NCBI GenBank assembly: GCA_016722565.1
Contig: JADKIU010000001.1
Location: forward strand, 620,001 to 684,000
Direction: 5' to 3'
Length of the DNA: 64,000 bases
Source: Bacteroidota bacterium
GTDB lineage: Bacteria > Bacteroidota > Bacteroidia > 2-12-FULL-35-15
The position numbers and the translations under genes are program-made. The notes beneath the pieces were generated by a model. The model saw only the letters and a list, made by a program, of their open reading frames with translations. It was not told the DNA's origin and made no database searches. Shown piece after piece: positions 26,444 to 34,965 of this stretch. The number at the start of each line of letters is the position of its first letter. Position 1 is the stretch's first letter.

Positions 26444-27526
26444 ATGAAAAAACTTTACACATTACTTGCTTTTACTGCGCTTGCGGTTACAGCAAATGCA
26501 CAAAGTTCAGATGCGGGAAAAGCTACCCCTATCTCTACAATGCCTTTTGTTCACACTGCTTCTGCAGACAGAATTTTGAATCCGGATACAACCGGATTGG
26601 TAAACTTTGTTGATTTCTTGCCAGAATTTGCTCCATCTGGAAACGCTGTTATCTATGGTTATTTAGGTGGTGGATTTATTTATGGTAACAATGTCAGCGC
26701 AAACGTGTTGAGAATTTGTGGTCAAGGTTATGATAACTTAGGTCCTATTCCTGTTAAAGTTATCGGAGCTTTATTGTGGTTTGGTGGTCAAGAAAGCGAC
26801 ATGGGAAGTTCTGTAACTTCTAAAGTTGTAATCAGTGGTTTTGACGTAACTGCTAACAGATCAAGAAACACAAACGGAAGTGGTACATTTAACTCTACTG
26901 TTAACAACTGGCCTGGACCAGCTGCAACTGCGAAATGTTCAGCAGATTTGCTTTTCTCTGACATTGATACTTTAGGTTTTAACTACGTACCTTTCACTAC
27001 TCCTGCTACTTTTGTTGATGATTTCGCATTAGTAATGGATGTTACAAACTTAGCTACTGGTGATACAGTTGGTTTAGTAAGTGATGATAAAAATGATGCA
27101 TTAAACATCGATTTAACTTGGCATAAAATCGGAACAAACTGGTATGTAACAGATCAGTTGTTCTCACCTGCTGGTAGTCCGGATTTCGGTTCTGGTGGAT
27201 TGGATAACAATATCGCAATGTGGGCTGTTGTTGCTGATGCAACTGGTGTTAATGAATTCTTTAACGGAATGAAATTGACAACTTACCCTAACCCTGCAGT
27301 TAACAATGTATCTGTTGAATATACATTAGAAAACGCTTCTACTGGTGTTAGCTTAGTTGTTTTTGCACCAAATGGTACAAAAGTAATTGAAAATGTTTAC
27401 GGTAACCAAAATGCTGGAACATATAAAGTAAACGTTGATGCTTCTAACTTAGCTGCTGGTACTTATTTCTACCAGTTAAATGCAGGTGGAAGACACTTCA
27501 CAAAACAATTAGTAATTACTAAATAA
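26444..27526 (+). CDS. T9SS-exported protein
   Basis: The start is set at ATG 26444 (MKKLYTLLAFTALAVTANAQ), which gives a good signal peptide; the in-frame ATG at 26402 would add 14 non-signal residues. The mature region of about 260 residues has no domain I recognise. It ends with a T9SS type A sorting domain (TTYPNPAVNNVSVEYTLEN ... AGTYFYQLNAGGRHFTKQLVITK). Codon use is highly biased in the same way as in the gene before. It has its own terminator. Confidence 0.82.
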   Translation: MKKLYTLLAFTALAVTANAQSSDAGKATPISTMPFVHTASADRILNPDTTGLVNFVDFLPEFAPSGNAVIYGYLGGGFIYGNNVSANVLRICGQGYDNLGPIPVKVIGALLWFGGQESDMGSSVTSKVVISGFDVTANRSRNTNGSGTFNSTVNNWPGPAATAKCSADLLFSDIDTLGFNYVPFTTPATFVDDFALVMDVTNLATGDTVGLVSDDKNDALNIDLTWHKIGTNWYVTDQLFSPAGSPDFGSGGLDNNIAMWAVVADATGVNEFFNGMKLTTYPNPAVNNVSVEYTLENASTGVSLVVFAPNGTKVIENVYGNQNAGTYKVNVDASNLAAGTYFYQLNAGGRHFTKQLVITK

Positions 27527-27543
27527 GAATTAATTTTTCTTTG

Positions 27544-27580
27544 AAAAGCCCTGAGATATTCATCTCAGGGCTTTTTTTTA
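27544..27580 (+). terminator. Terminator after the second T9SS gene
   Basis: AAAAGCCCTGAGAT pairs with ATCTCAGGGCTTTT around ATTC, followed by a T tract. Confidence 0.9.
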
Positions 27581-27665
27581 TTCCTTCCACTATCAATTGC
27601 TTTGTATTGTTTTTATCACTACTTTTATTAGTAATTCATTAGAAACCAACTTAATCCTTATAGCA

Positions 27666-29567
27666 ATGAAAAAAATATACCTTTTATCTTTTTCAATGCT
27701 TTTTTCTGCCGGAATATGGGCGCAAAAAAGTGTTTCGAAAATGGCAGCAAGTTCAGTGATGACAACTGCGGATGCTGACGAAATGACGATTACACCTTAT
27801 CCGGGAGATAACCGTGCACCATTCGATATTCTTTGGTCGCAAGACTTTGGATCCACTCCAATGGGAGGAATTCCTACCGGGTGGACACAAGCTGGTGCCA
27901 ACCAAATTTGGAAAAAATCAATGATTGGTTCAACCGGCTGTTTCGGAACATCCACTTCAACACTTGCCTCACCTACGGCTTCCAATGGTGTGTTAATGTA
28001 CGATGCGGATTCTTTGAATGAAGCGAATACAGGTGATTGTACAGGCGGGACCTATACTCCGTTGTCAGGTGAAATCATTAGTGAAACGATTGATCTTACT
28101 GGTGAACCCAATGTTCGATTGGAATTTAGACAATATTTTAGATTGTGCTGTTCACCAACAACAACCTTTTTAATAGCTTCAGTTAGTGCTGATGGTGGAG
28201 GGACTTGGACGGATTATAATGTGAAAGGAACAACCGGAATCAATAGTTATAATCCAAACAACGAACTCGTTTCAATCAATGTTAGCGCTGCCATTGGCGG
28301 GTCTAACAATGTAAAAGTGAAATTTAGATTTGATAGCGGATTAGGCGTTTACTTTTGGCAAATTGATGACATTCAAATTATTGAAGGGCCACTCAATGAC
28401 GTGAAATTGGAGCGTGTGTACAACGATTTTAGTTACGAAGATGGTGGTTATTATACCCAAACTCCTGCTGGACAAGTTGCTCCTATCACCTTCAGAGGTG
28501 CAATTTTAAATGATGGATTTCAAGCGCAAACAACTGTGAATATGAACGTAACCATTACCGGTGCCGGAACCTACAGTCAAAATAGTAATACCATCACCAG
28601 CTTCCCACTTTATGGAAGAGATACGTTGTTAATTACTACTCCAACATTTAATCCTACAGCGGTTGGGTTGTACACCATGGCGCATACCGTTTCACAGACT
28701 GAAACGGATGAGTTACTTTCAAACAACACCATCACTCGCGCAATCAGAGTTTCTGATACTGTTTATGCAAGAGATAATGGTGTGATTGGAGCAGGTATTA
28801 CCAACTCTTTAAGTCCATCCGATTACGTTGGAGGAGATGTGGATGCGTCTGTTATTGCAACCTTATATGAGTTTCCTGCGAACGGTGTAATTACTACTGC
28901 ATCGGCTTACGTTGCTACATCTACTCAAAATGGAGCATCTTTTGATTTTGTTTTGTATAATATCGATGGGACAGGAACATTTGTTGAAGTAGCATCTTCT
29001 GACATTTACAATGTTGCAACAGCTGCAGACAAAAACAAATGGGTAACCATGCCATTCATTACTCCTGGTGGTCCATATCCTGTTCTTGCTGGTGAGTCCT
29101 ATGTGATTGGTGTACGTGTTTACGGTGCGCCTGCATTTGATTTGGATATCCTTAACGACTTGACCTTAGAAGGAACTCAACCGGCTCAAACAACGTTTGT
29201 GGATGCTGGTGGAACAGGGACTTGGGGATGGATTCAGAAAGCTCCATTTTTGCATTTAAACGTAGAGGCAATCAATGCAGGTGTTAACGAAAATGATGCT
29301 GCAAATGCAGTATTGCACCAAAATATTCCTAATCCGGTTGTATCTTCTACAGCAGTGAACTTTGAAATTGTAAATGCGAATACGGTTTCTTTGTCGCTTT
29401 ATGATGTAACAGGAAAATTGATTAAATCAATTGATCAAGGAAAATTAGCTGCAGGAATGCATACCATTGTTTTAGAAACTTCTGATATTGATGCAGGAGT
29501 TTATTTCTATACACTTACTGTTGGCGAACAACAATTGACGAAGAAATTAACTGTAATGAAAAATTAA
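27666..29567 (+). CDS. T9SS-exported protein with adhesin-like domain
   Basis: The start is ATG 27666 (MKKIYLLSFSMLFSAGIWAQ), giving a signal peptide and 633 residues. A jelly-roll domain of the choice-of-anchor/MAM type covers about residues 45-230: DILWSQDFGSTPMGGIPTGW at the front and VYFWQIDDIQIIEG at the end. A region of beta domains follows, and the C-terminus is a T9SS type A sorting domain (LHQNIPNPVVSSTAVNFEI ... GVYFYTLTVGEQQLTKKLTVMKN). Codon use is less biased than in its two neighbours. It is probably a surface or secreted protein of unknown binding partner. Confidence 0.85.
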   Translation: MKKIYLLSFSMLFSAGIWAQKSVSKMAASSVMTTADADEMTITPYPGDNRAPFDILWSQDFGSTPMGGIPTGWTQAGANQIWKKSMIGSTGCFGTSTSTLASPTASNGVLMYDADSLNEANTGDCTGGTYTPLSGEIISETIDLTGEPNVRLEFRQYFRLCCSPTTTFLIASVSADGGGTWTDYNVKGTTGINSYNPNNELVSINVSAAIGGSNNVKVKFRFDSGLGVYFWQIDDIQIIEGPLNDVKLERVYNDFSYEDGGYYTQTPAGQVAPITFRGAILNDGFQAQTTVNMNVTITGAGTYSQNSNTITSFPLYGRDTLLITTPTFNPTAVGLYTMAHTVSQTETDELLSNNTITRAIRVSDTVYARDNGVIGAGITNSLSPSDYVGGDVDASVIATLYEFPANGVITTASAYVATSTQNGASFDFVLYNIDGTGTFVEVASSDIYNVATAADKNKWVTMPFITPGGPYPVLAGESYVIGVRVYGAPAFDLDILNDLTLEGTQPAQTTFVDAGGTGTWGWIQKAPFLHLNVEAINAGVNENDAANAVLHQNIPNPVVSSTAVNFEIVNANTVSLSLYDVTGKLIKSIDQGKLAAGMHTIVLETSDIDAGVYFYTLTVGEQQLTKKLTVMKN

Positions 29568-29581
29568 TAAGATTTTATACT

Positions 29582-29628
29582 AAAAAAGACGAGCCAAGGG
29601 TTTTTCTCTTGGCTCGTCTTTTTTTTAG
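29582..29628. terminator. Bidirectional terminator between the third T9SS gene and the ABC operon
   Basis: AAAAAAGACGAGCCAAG pairs with CTTGGCTCGTCTTTTTT around about nine bases. A tracts on one side and T tracts on the other serve both converging genes. Confidence 0.9.
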
Positions 29629-29637
29629 AATGTATAA

Positions 29638-30390
29638 TTAAAATTTTGTTTTTAAATCTTTCATGAATTTTGTAGCATAAACAAAATCACACACCTCTTT
29701 ATTATCTGTTTTTAATATTTCTTCTTTACTACCTGTCCACCAATTATCCCCTTTGTAAATAAACATTATATTATCACCGATTTCAATTACAGAATTCATG
29801 TCGTGCGTAATTACTACTGTAGTAATCCCATATTCATCCGTAATTTCTTTGATTAAATTGTCAATAACAATAGAGGTTTTAGGGTCTAATCCCGAGTTGG
29901 GTTCATCACAAAATAAATATTTCGGTTGAACAGCAATCGCTCTGGCAATGGCAACACGTTTTTTCATCCCTCCGCTTAATTCAGCAGGATACAATCCGTT
30001 TGCGTTTTGTAAATTTACACGTTGCAAACAAAAGTTTGCTCTGTCGCGTTTCTCGCTCTCTGATAAATCCGTAAACATCGATAATGGAAACACCACATTT
30101 TCCTCAACCGTTTTTGAATCGAACAAGGCGCCACCTTGGAACAACATTCCGATTTCTTTTCGAATTTCTTTTTTGCCGGTAAAATCTAGATCATAAAAAT
30201 TTCTTCCGTCAAACAATACCTCTCCGGAGTTAATATCATTTAAACCCACCATGCATTTAAGTAAGGTTGTTTTCCCGGAACCACTCTCGCCAATAATCAT
30301 GTTGGTTTTTCCTGTTTGAAACGTGAATGATATATCATTCAATACCTTTCTGCCTGAAAAGGATTTTGATATGTTGTTAATTTGTATCAA
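29638..30390 (-). CDS. ABC transporter ATP-binding protein, MlaF-like
   Basis: The 250-residue ATPase has Walker A GESGSGKTT, the signature LSGGMKKR and Walker B YLFCDEPNSGLDP, in the order of ABC ATPases. The LSGGMKKRVAIARA signature is that of the Mla/Mkl subfamily, which moves phospholipids between outer and inner membrane. Its start overlaps the end of the permease gene by 4 nt, so the two are translated together. A membrane-anchored MCE protein (MlaD-like) is expected but is not next to them in this window. Confidence 0.88.
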   Translation of the reverse strand: MIQINNISKSFSGRKVLNDISFTFQTGKTNMIIGESGSGKTTLLKCMVGLNDINSGEVLFDGRNFYDLDFTGKKEIRKEIGMLFQGGALFDSKTVEENVVFPLSMFTDLSESEKRDRANFCLQRVNLQNANGLYPAELSGGMKKRVAIARAIAVQPKYLFCDEPNSGLDPKTSIVIDNLIKEITDEYGITTVVITHDMNSVIEIGDNIMFIYKGDNWWTGSKEEILKTDNKEVCDFVYATKFMKDLKTKF

Positions 30391-31127
30391 ACTAATAAAA
30401 CCTGGGTTAAAATTAAATCGAATGCCAAAATGAGTACACTGGTATAAACTACGCCTTTTGTACTGGAACGACCTACTTCAAGTGCTCCGCCTTTTGTATA
30501 GTATCCATGATATGCCGGAACAGAGGCAATTAAAAATGCAAAAACAGCTGCCTTGATTAAGGCGTAAACAACATTGTATGGTCGGAATTCGTAAGTGATA
30601 CCAAGTATGTACTCAAAATCGGTAACTACACCAGCCATTAAACCGAAAATGTAACCACCTAAAATTCCTAAAAACATTGAAAAAACGATCAATACAGGAT
30701 TGAATAAAACGGAAGCGATTATTTTTGGGAATATTAAATATCCTGCCGAATTAATACCCATTATTTCCAAGGCATCAATTTGTTCCGTTACGCGCATCGT
30801 GCCAATTTCCGAAGCGATGCTTGAACCTACTTTTCCGGCTAATATTAAACTAACAATGGCCGGGGAAAACTCTAAAATCATTGAATCACGAACAGCAACT
30901 CCAACAGCATAAGCAGGGATAAGCGGACTTTCAAAATTGAAAGCAGATTGAATAGTAATAACCGCTCCCATAAAAACTGAAATGATAGCTACAATTCCCA
31001 AGGAGCCTATACCTAAAGAATACATCTCTTCAAAAATCCGTTGTCGGTAAATGGAACGCTTTTCGGGTTTGCCGAATGCGCGTTTAATAAGCATGAAATA
31101 TTGACCGAAGTGAAAAAAGATGTTCAT
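30387..31127 (-). CDS. ABC transporter permease, MlaE/YrbE family
   Basis: This is a 246-residue protein with five or six hydrophobic segments. It contains the MlaE family landmarks AGKVGSSIASEIGTMRVTEQIDALEIMGI near the middle, and KAAVFAFLIASVPAYHGYYTKGGA towards the end. It forms the inner-membrane part of the lipid-transport ABC complex with the ATPase encoded downstream. The minus-strand transcript starts in the gap shared with the divergent small lipoprotein gene. Confidence 0.9.
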   Translation of the reverse strand: MNIFFHFGQYFMLIKRAFGKPEKRSIYRQRIFEEMYSLGIGSLGIVAIISVFMGAVITIQSAFNFESPLIPAYAVGVAVRDSMILEFSPAIVSLILAGKVGSSIASEIGTMRVTEQIDALEIMGINSAGYLIFPKIIASVLFNPVLIVFSMFLGILGGYIFGLMAGVVTDFEYILGITYEFRPYNVVYALIKAAVFAFLIASVPAYHGYYTKGGALEVGRSSTKGVVYTSVLILAFDLILTQVLLV

Positions 31128-31212
31128 TTTTACGAAACGAGTTCTTGTTTAAGTAATCGAATACAGCGTAAAAATAAGAATAATTGACCACAATTGATTG
31201 TTTTGTTTTTGC

Positions 31213-31220
31213 TATATTTG
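31213..31220 (+). promoter_or_regulatory. -7 promoter box TATATTTG for the small lipoprotein gene
   Basis: Exact TAnnTTTG match 20 nt before the ATG at 31240. TTG triplets occur upstream, but none is at the ideal -33 spacing. Confidence 0.6.
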
Positions 31221-31239
31221 TATATCAACCTTTTTAAAG

Positions 31240-31389
31240 ATGGCACATTCTACCCGAAAAGCACTAAAACTTGTTACTGCGTTTATTTTTATTTCAATGC
31301 TTTCGAGCTGTTTTGCTACTCGGAAAAAAAACAGATGTGGTGATTGCCCGAAATGGAAAATCGAGTTTGTTGATTTTTTCTTCAAGTAA
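31240..31389 (+). CDS. Small lipoprotein of 49 residues
   Basis: MAHSTRKALKL, a hydrophobic stretch and the lipobox SMLSS-C24 make a clear lipoprotein signal. The mature part is only about 26 residues and contains RCGDCPKW, a CxxCPxW motif that I recall in short lipoproteins of this phylum. The promoter box upstream supports expression. An upstream in-frame ATG at 31198 lies before the promoter box and is unlikely to be used. Function unknown. Confidence 0.65.
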   Translation: MAHSTRKALKLVTAFIFISMLSSCFATRKKNRCGDCPKWKIEFVDFFFK

Positions 31390-31470
31390 ATCAATGATTT
31401 AGTCTGTTTTTAATCGTAAAATACCACCTTTTAGGTATTGTCCCTCCTCGTTCTGTCGCTTAAAAAAGCG

Positions 31471-31478
31471 TACTTTTG
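31471..31478 (+). promoter_or_regulatory. -7 promoter box TACTTTTG for feoAB
   Basis: Exact TAnnTTTG match ending 9 nt before the feoA ATG. No convincing Fur-like palindrome is seen near it. Confidence 0.6.
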
Positions 31479-31487
31479 TAAGGAAAT

Positions 31488-31733
31488 ATGATAAAGCCCT
31501 TGAAAAATTTAGCTGAATTAAAAATAGGTCAAAGTGCCATCATCGATTCGTTTACCGATAAAGAAATGGCTTTGAAATTATTGGAGATGGGTTGTACTCC
31601 GGGTGAGATTGTTAAACTCGACCGTATTGCCCCACTCGGGGATCCAATTGCCATATCTGTGTCCGGCTACTTATTAAGCTTGCGTAAAGCGGAAGCTTCC
31701 ACCGTTCTTGTCTCACCTATTATTACTGAATAA
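31488..31733 (+). CDS. feoA: Ferrous iron transport protein A
   Basis: This 81-residue SH3-like protein shows the FeoA pattern LAELKIGQSAIIDSF... LLEMGCTPGEIVKLDRIAPLGDPIAISVSGYLLSLRKAEA. FeoA is a cytoplasmic partner of the FeoB channel and affects its opening. The gene is 9 nt upstream of feoB, so the two form an operon. Confidence 0.93.
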   Translation: MIKPLKNLAELKIGQSAIIDSFTDKEMALKLLEMGCTPGEIVKLDRIAPLGDPIAISVSGYLLSLRKAEASTVLVSPIITE

Positions 31734-31742
31734 TTAATTTGA

Positions 31743-33893
31743 TTGCTGGTGGAGACGAACAAATCTTTTGTCAATTTTTCGGATAAAAAAAACATTAAGG
31801 TTGCCCTTGTTGGAAATCCTAATAGTGGTAAGTCTACGCTCTTTAACGCCCTTACTGGTTTACATCAAAAAACGGGAAACTTCCCCGGTGTTACAGTAGA
31901 TAAAAAGTCGGGTTTCGCAAAACTCAATGAAATTGTTACTGCTGAATTCGTTGATTTGCCGGGAACGTATAGTTTGTATCCTAAATCGCTTGATGAACGC
32001 GTTGCGTTTGAAGTGCTTTGTAACAAAGAAAATCCGGACCATCCGGATGTTACGATTATTGTTGCAGATGCCAGTAATCTAAAACGCAATTTGTTTTTGG
32101 TTTCCCAAATCATTGATTTAAAAATTCCTGTAATTCTTGCACTCAACATGATGGACATGGTGGAGAAGGAAGGAGATATTATCGATGCCATTCGTTTGTC
32201 AGAAAAGCTCGGTGTGAAAGTTTTGGGATTAAGTGCCAGAAACAAGGATGGTGTGGAGGTGTTGAAGCAAGCTCTGTTACAACCCCTGTCGGTTCCGCAA
32301 TACGATTTTATCGACATCAAAAAAATTGCGCCTGAAGCAATTGAAAAAGTGAAAACGGTGGTAAAAGTGAAAAGCGATTTCGAGGCTTTTCAAATCGTCA
32401 ATAATCTTTCGGATATCAGTTATTTGCACAATGTTGAATTGCAAATCAAAATTACCGATGCACTAAATACACTTATTGTTGATACCAATAAACTTCAGTC
32501 GCTTGAAAGTGTGGAGCGTTATAAAGTCATCAATCGGATTGTTGAAGAATGTATCACACATAAATCAGCAATAAAAACCGAATCGTTTACTCATAAATTG
32601 GATAGTGTATTAACGCATCGTATCTGGGGATATGCTATTTTCTTAGTGGTATTGTTTTTTATTTTTCAAACCATTTTCTTTCTTGCTTCTTTTCCTATGG
32701 AGTGGATTGAAAGTTTGTTTGTGATGATTTCTGAATTAGCTTCGGATGTACTTCCCAAAGGTGAACTTAGTAATTTAATTGTGAACGGAATTATTGCCGG
32801 GTTAAGTGGAGTAGTGGTGTTTGTGCCGCAAATAGCATTGTTGTTTGCATTTATCGCTATTTTAGAAGATACAGGATACATGGCACGTGTCAGCTTTATT
32901 ATGGATAAGTTGATGCGGAGGTTTGGGTTAAACGGACGGTCGGTAATTCCATTGATAAGTGGAGTTGCTTGTGCCGTGCCGGCTATCATGAGCGCTCGTA
33001 CCATCAGCAGTTGGAAAGAGCGCATTATTACCATTTTTGTAACACCTTTAATGAGCTGTTCTGCGCGACTACCAGTGTATACATTATTAATTTCTTTGGT
33101 TGTTCCTCAGGATAAGAACCTTGGCTTTTTTAATTATCAAGGCTTGATTTTAATGGCTTTGTACTTGATTGGATTTGTTGCAGCGATAGGGGCTGCATGG
33201 GTCTTGAAATGGATTTTAAAAGCGAAAGAAAAAAGTTATTTTATTATGGAATTGCCCGTGTATCGTACTCCTCAGTGGCGAACAGTTGGACTCACCATTT
33301 ACGATAAAGTAAAATTATTTTTGTTTGATGCCGGGAAAATTATTGTTGCTATTTCCATTATACTTTGGTTTTTATCAGCTCATGCTCCCGGAAATAAGTT
33401 CGAAGAAATCGACAAAAAATATCAAGAGCATAGCTTCAGAGGTGATTTGAATCAAAATGAGATGGATGCAAAAATTGCTTCTGAAAAACTGGAAGTCTCC
33501 TATGCTGGAATGCTCGGAAAATCAATAGAACCGGCTATTAAACCACTTGGGTTTGATTGGAAAATTGGCATTTCGTTGATTACATCATTTGCAGCGAGAG
33601 AGGTATTTGTTGGAACCATGGCGACCATTTACAGTGCCGGAAATACCGATAATACACAAACCATTCGCGAGAAAATGCAAGCCGAAAAAAATCCAGATAC
33701 AGGGTTGCCAAAATATTCCATCGCAGTTGGTTTTTCCTTAATGATTTTTTATGCATTTGCGATGCAATGTATGAGCACACTTGCGGTCGTTTATCGTGAA
33801 ACAAAAAGTTGGAAATGGCCAACTGTTCAATTCTTTTTCATGGGCCTACTTGCTTATGTTTCTAGCTTTATTGTTTATCAATTGCTGAAGTAA
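31743..33893 (+). CDS. feoB: Ferrous iron transport protein B
   Basis: This is a 716-residue Fe(II) transporter. The N-terminal G domain has GNPNSGKST (G1), DLPGTYSL (G3) and LNMMD (G4); a helical GDI region follows; and the C-terminal two Gate domains include the conserved cysteine segments VACAVPAIMSAR and MSCSARLPVY. The start is not ATG: TTG at 31743 or GTG at 31749 are the only plausible codons before VALVGNP. The stop TAA is also the first triplet of the octamer array that follows. Confidence 0.96.
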   Translation: MLVETNKSFVNFSDKKNIKVALVGNPNSGKSTLFNALTGLHQKTGNFPGVTVDKKSGFAKLNEIVTAEFVDLPGTYSLYPKSLDERVAFEVLCNKENPDHPDVTIIVADASNLKRNLFLVSQIIDLKIPVILALNMMDMVEKEGDIIDAIRLSEKLGVKVLGLSARNKDGVEVLKQALLQPLSVPQYDFIDIKKIAPEAIEKVKTVVKVKSDFEAFQIVNNLSDISYLHNVELQIKITDALNTLIVDTNKLQSLESVERYKVINRIVEECITHKSAIKTESFTHKLDSVLTHRIWGYAIFLVVLFFIFQTIFFLASFPMEWIESLFVMISELASDVLPKGELSNLIVNGIIAGLSGVVVFVPQIALLFAFIAILEDTGYMARVSFIMDKLMRRFGLNGRSVIPLISGVACAVPAIMSARTISSWKERIITIFVTPLMSCSARLPVYTLLISLVVPQDKNLGFFNYQGLILMALYLIGFVAAIGAAWVLKWILKAKEKSYFIMELPVYRTPQWRTVGLTIYDKVKLFLFDAGKIIVAISIILWFLSAHAPGNKFEEIDKKYQEHSFRGDLNQNEMDAKIASEKLEVSYAGMLGKSIEPAIKPLGFDWKIGISLITSFAAREVFVGTMATIYSAGNTDNTQTIREKMQAEKNPDTGLPKYSIAVGFSLMIFYAFAMQCMSTLAVVYRETKSWKWPTVQFFFMGLLAYVSSFIVYQLLK

Positions 33894-34058
33894 GTGACTA
33901 GGTGACTAAGTAACTAGGTGACTAGGGGAGTTCAATCGTTAATCAAGTTCTTGTATGTAGTTATTTTATTATCACCCTATCACTTATGCTTAGTCACCTA
34001 GTCACTTAGTCACTTAGTTACTTAGTCACCTAGTTACTTAGTCACCTAGTCACCTAAC
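33891..34058. repeat. Octamer-array element A with inverted arms, starting at the feoB stop
   Basis: Left arm: TAAGTGAC TAGGTGAC, TAAGTAAC TAGGTGAC and a degenerate TAGGGGAG (33891-33930). About 60 bp of other sequence follows, beginning TTCAATCG. The right arm is the reverse complement type: eight clean units TAGTCACC, TAGTCACT, TAGTCACT, TAGTTACT, TAGTCACC, TAGTTACT, TAGTCACC, TAGTCACC (33991-34054), ending TAAC. The arms can pair into a long imperfect hairpin. Stop codons fall in all frames. Confidence 0.9.
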
Positions 34059-34099
34059 AATGGTTAATAAAAAGTTCAATCTTCAACAAATTAGATTCG

Positions 34100-34107
34100 T
34101 AAATTTG
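34100..34107 (+). promoter_or_regulatory. -7 promoter box TAAATTTG for the SprT-like gene
   Basis: Exact match, only 4 nt before the GTG start codon at 34112, so the transcript would have essentially no leader. Confidence 0.55.
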
Positions 34108-34111
34108 TTTC

Positions 34112-34771
34112 GTGAGTCAACTCGAACGCAATCAATCCATCTTACATAAATACATTCCTGAAAAGGCCGTTCCGGTTATTTCCGAATGGATTTATAAATT
34201 TGATTTCAAGCTGAAAATAAAAAAAAGTCGATCTTCTAAATACGGAGATTATCGTCCTCCTTTTAAAGGAGAAAATCATTTGATAACGATCAATTACGAC
34301 ATGAATAAGTATGCGTTTTTAATCACACTTGTACATGAAATCGCGCATTTATCTACTTACAATAAGCACAAGAATAATGTAAAGCCGCATGGAGAAGAGT
34401 GGAAATTGCATTATAAACTATTAATGCAACAATTTTTAATTCCTGATATTTTCCCTGTGGACATAATCACAGCGTTGCGTAAATACATGAACAATCCTGC
34501 TGCATCCAGCTGTTCGGATACAAATTTGTTGCGTATTCTTAAAAACTATGATAATCGCGAACACACCGTCCTTTTGGAAGATGTTCCGGAAGGTGCCATG
34601 TTCACGTATAATGATAATCGTCACTTCATTAAAGGTCCTCAAGCCCGTAAAAGAATAAAATGTAAAGAGGTAAAAACGAATACAACCTACCTATTTAACC
34701 CTGTTACTGAAGTGTTGGTAATCCAAACACCTTTATTTGCCGAAAATCAGGCAAAAATCACCAAGAATTAA
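34112..34771 (+). CDS. SprT-like zinc metalloprotease domain protein
   Basis: This 219-residue protein contains LVHEIAHLSTYNKHKNNVKPHGEEW. The HEIAH zinc motif with a third ligand, H, about twenty residues on (PHGEEW) is the SprT/SPRTN arrangement. Bacterial SprT-like proteins are uncharacterised relatives of DNA-protein crosslink proteases. The C-terminal part after residue 130 lacks the usual zinc ribbon of SprT but has CKEVKTNTTYLF near the end. The start codon is GTG at 34112; the first in-frame ATG lies within the fold. Confidence 0.78.
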   Translation: MSQLERNQSILHKYIPEKAVPVISEWIYKFDFKLKIKKSRSSKYGDYRPPFKGENHLITINYDMNKYAFLITLVHEIAHLSTYNKHKNNVKPHGEEWKLHYKLLMQQFLIPDIFPVDIITALRKYMNNPAASSCSDTNLLRILKNYDNREHTVLLEDVPEGAMFTYNDNRHFIKGPQARKRIKCKEVKTNTTYLFNPVTEVLVIQTPLFAENQAKITKN

Positions 34772-34804
34772 TTAACAAATAAGCACAAGGTATTGGGTTT
34801 TTGT

Positions 34805-34812
34805 TAAATTTG
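34805..34812 (+). promoter_or_regulatory. -7 promoter box TAAATTTG for the aminotransferase gene
   Basis: Exact match. It gives a leader of about 145 nt before the ATG at 34966, which is long for this window. No riboswitch fold was recognised in that leader. Confidence 0.5.
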
Positions 34813-34965
34813 TTTCAGCAAGTAATTGCATTTATTTTTAATGCAATTCTACTTGATGAAATGCCTATACAATATATAAATGGACGAATGCAATTGAGCC
34901 ATATTTTTTGATTTCGGTATTATTCTCAACAATTACCTATTAATAACGCTTAAAAACTTTACAAA

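Noticed and set aside
31419..31438. Small inverted repeat AATACC/GGTATT upstream of feoA as an iron regulatory site
   Set aside because: The arms are only six bases and do not resemble a Fur-type site; it may simply belong to the end of the small lipoprotein transcript.
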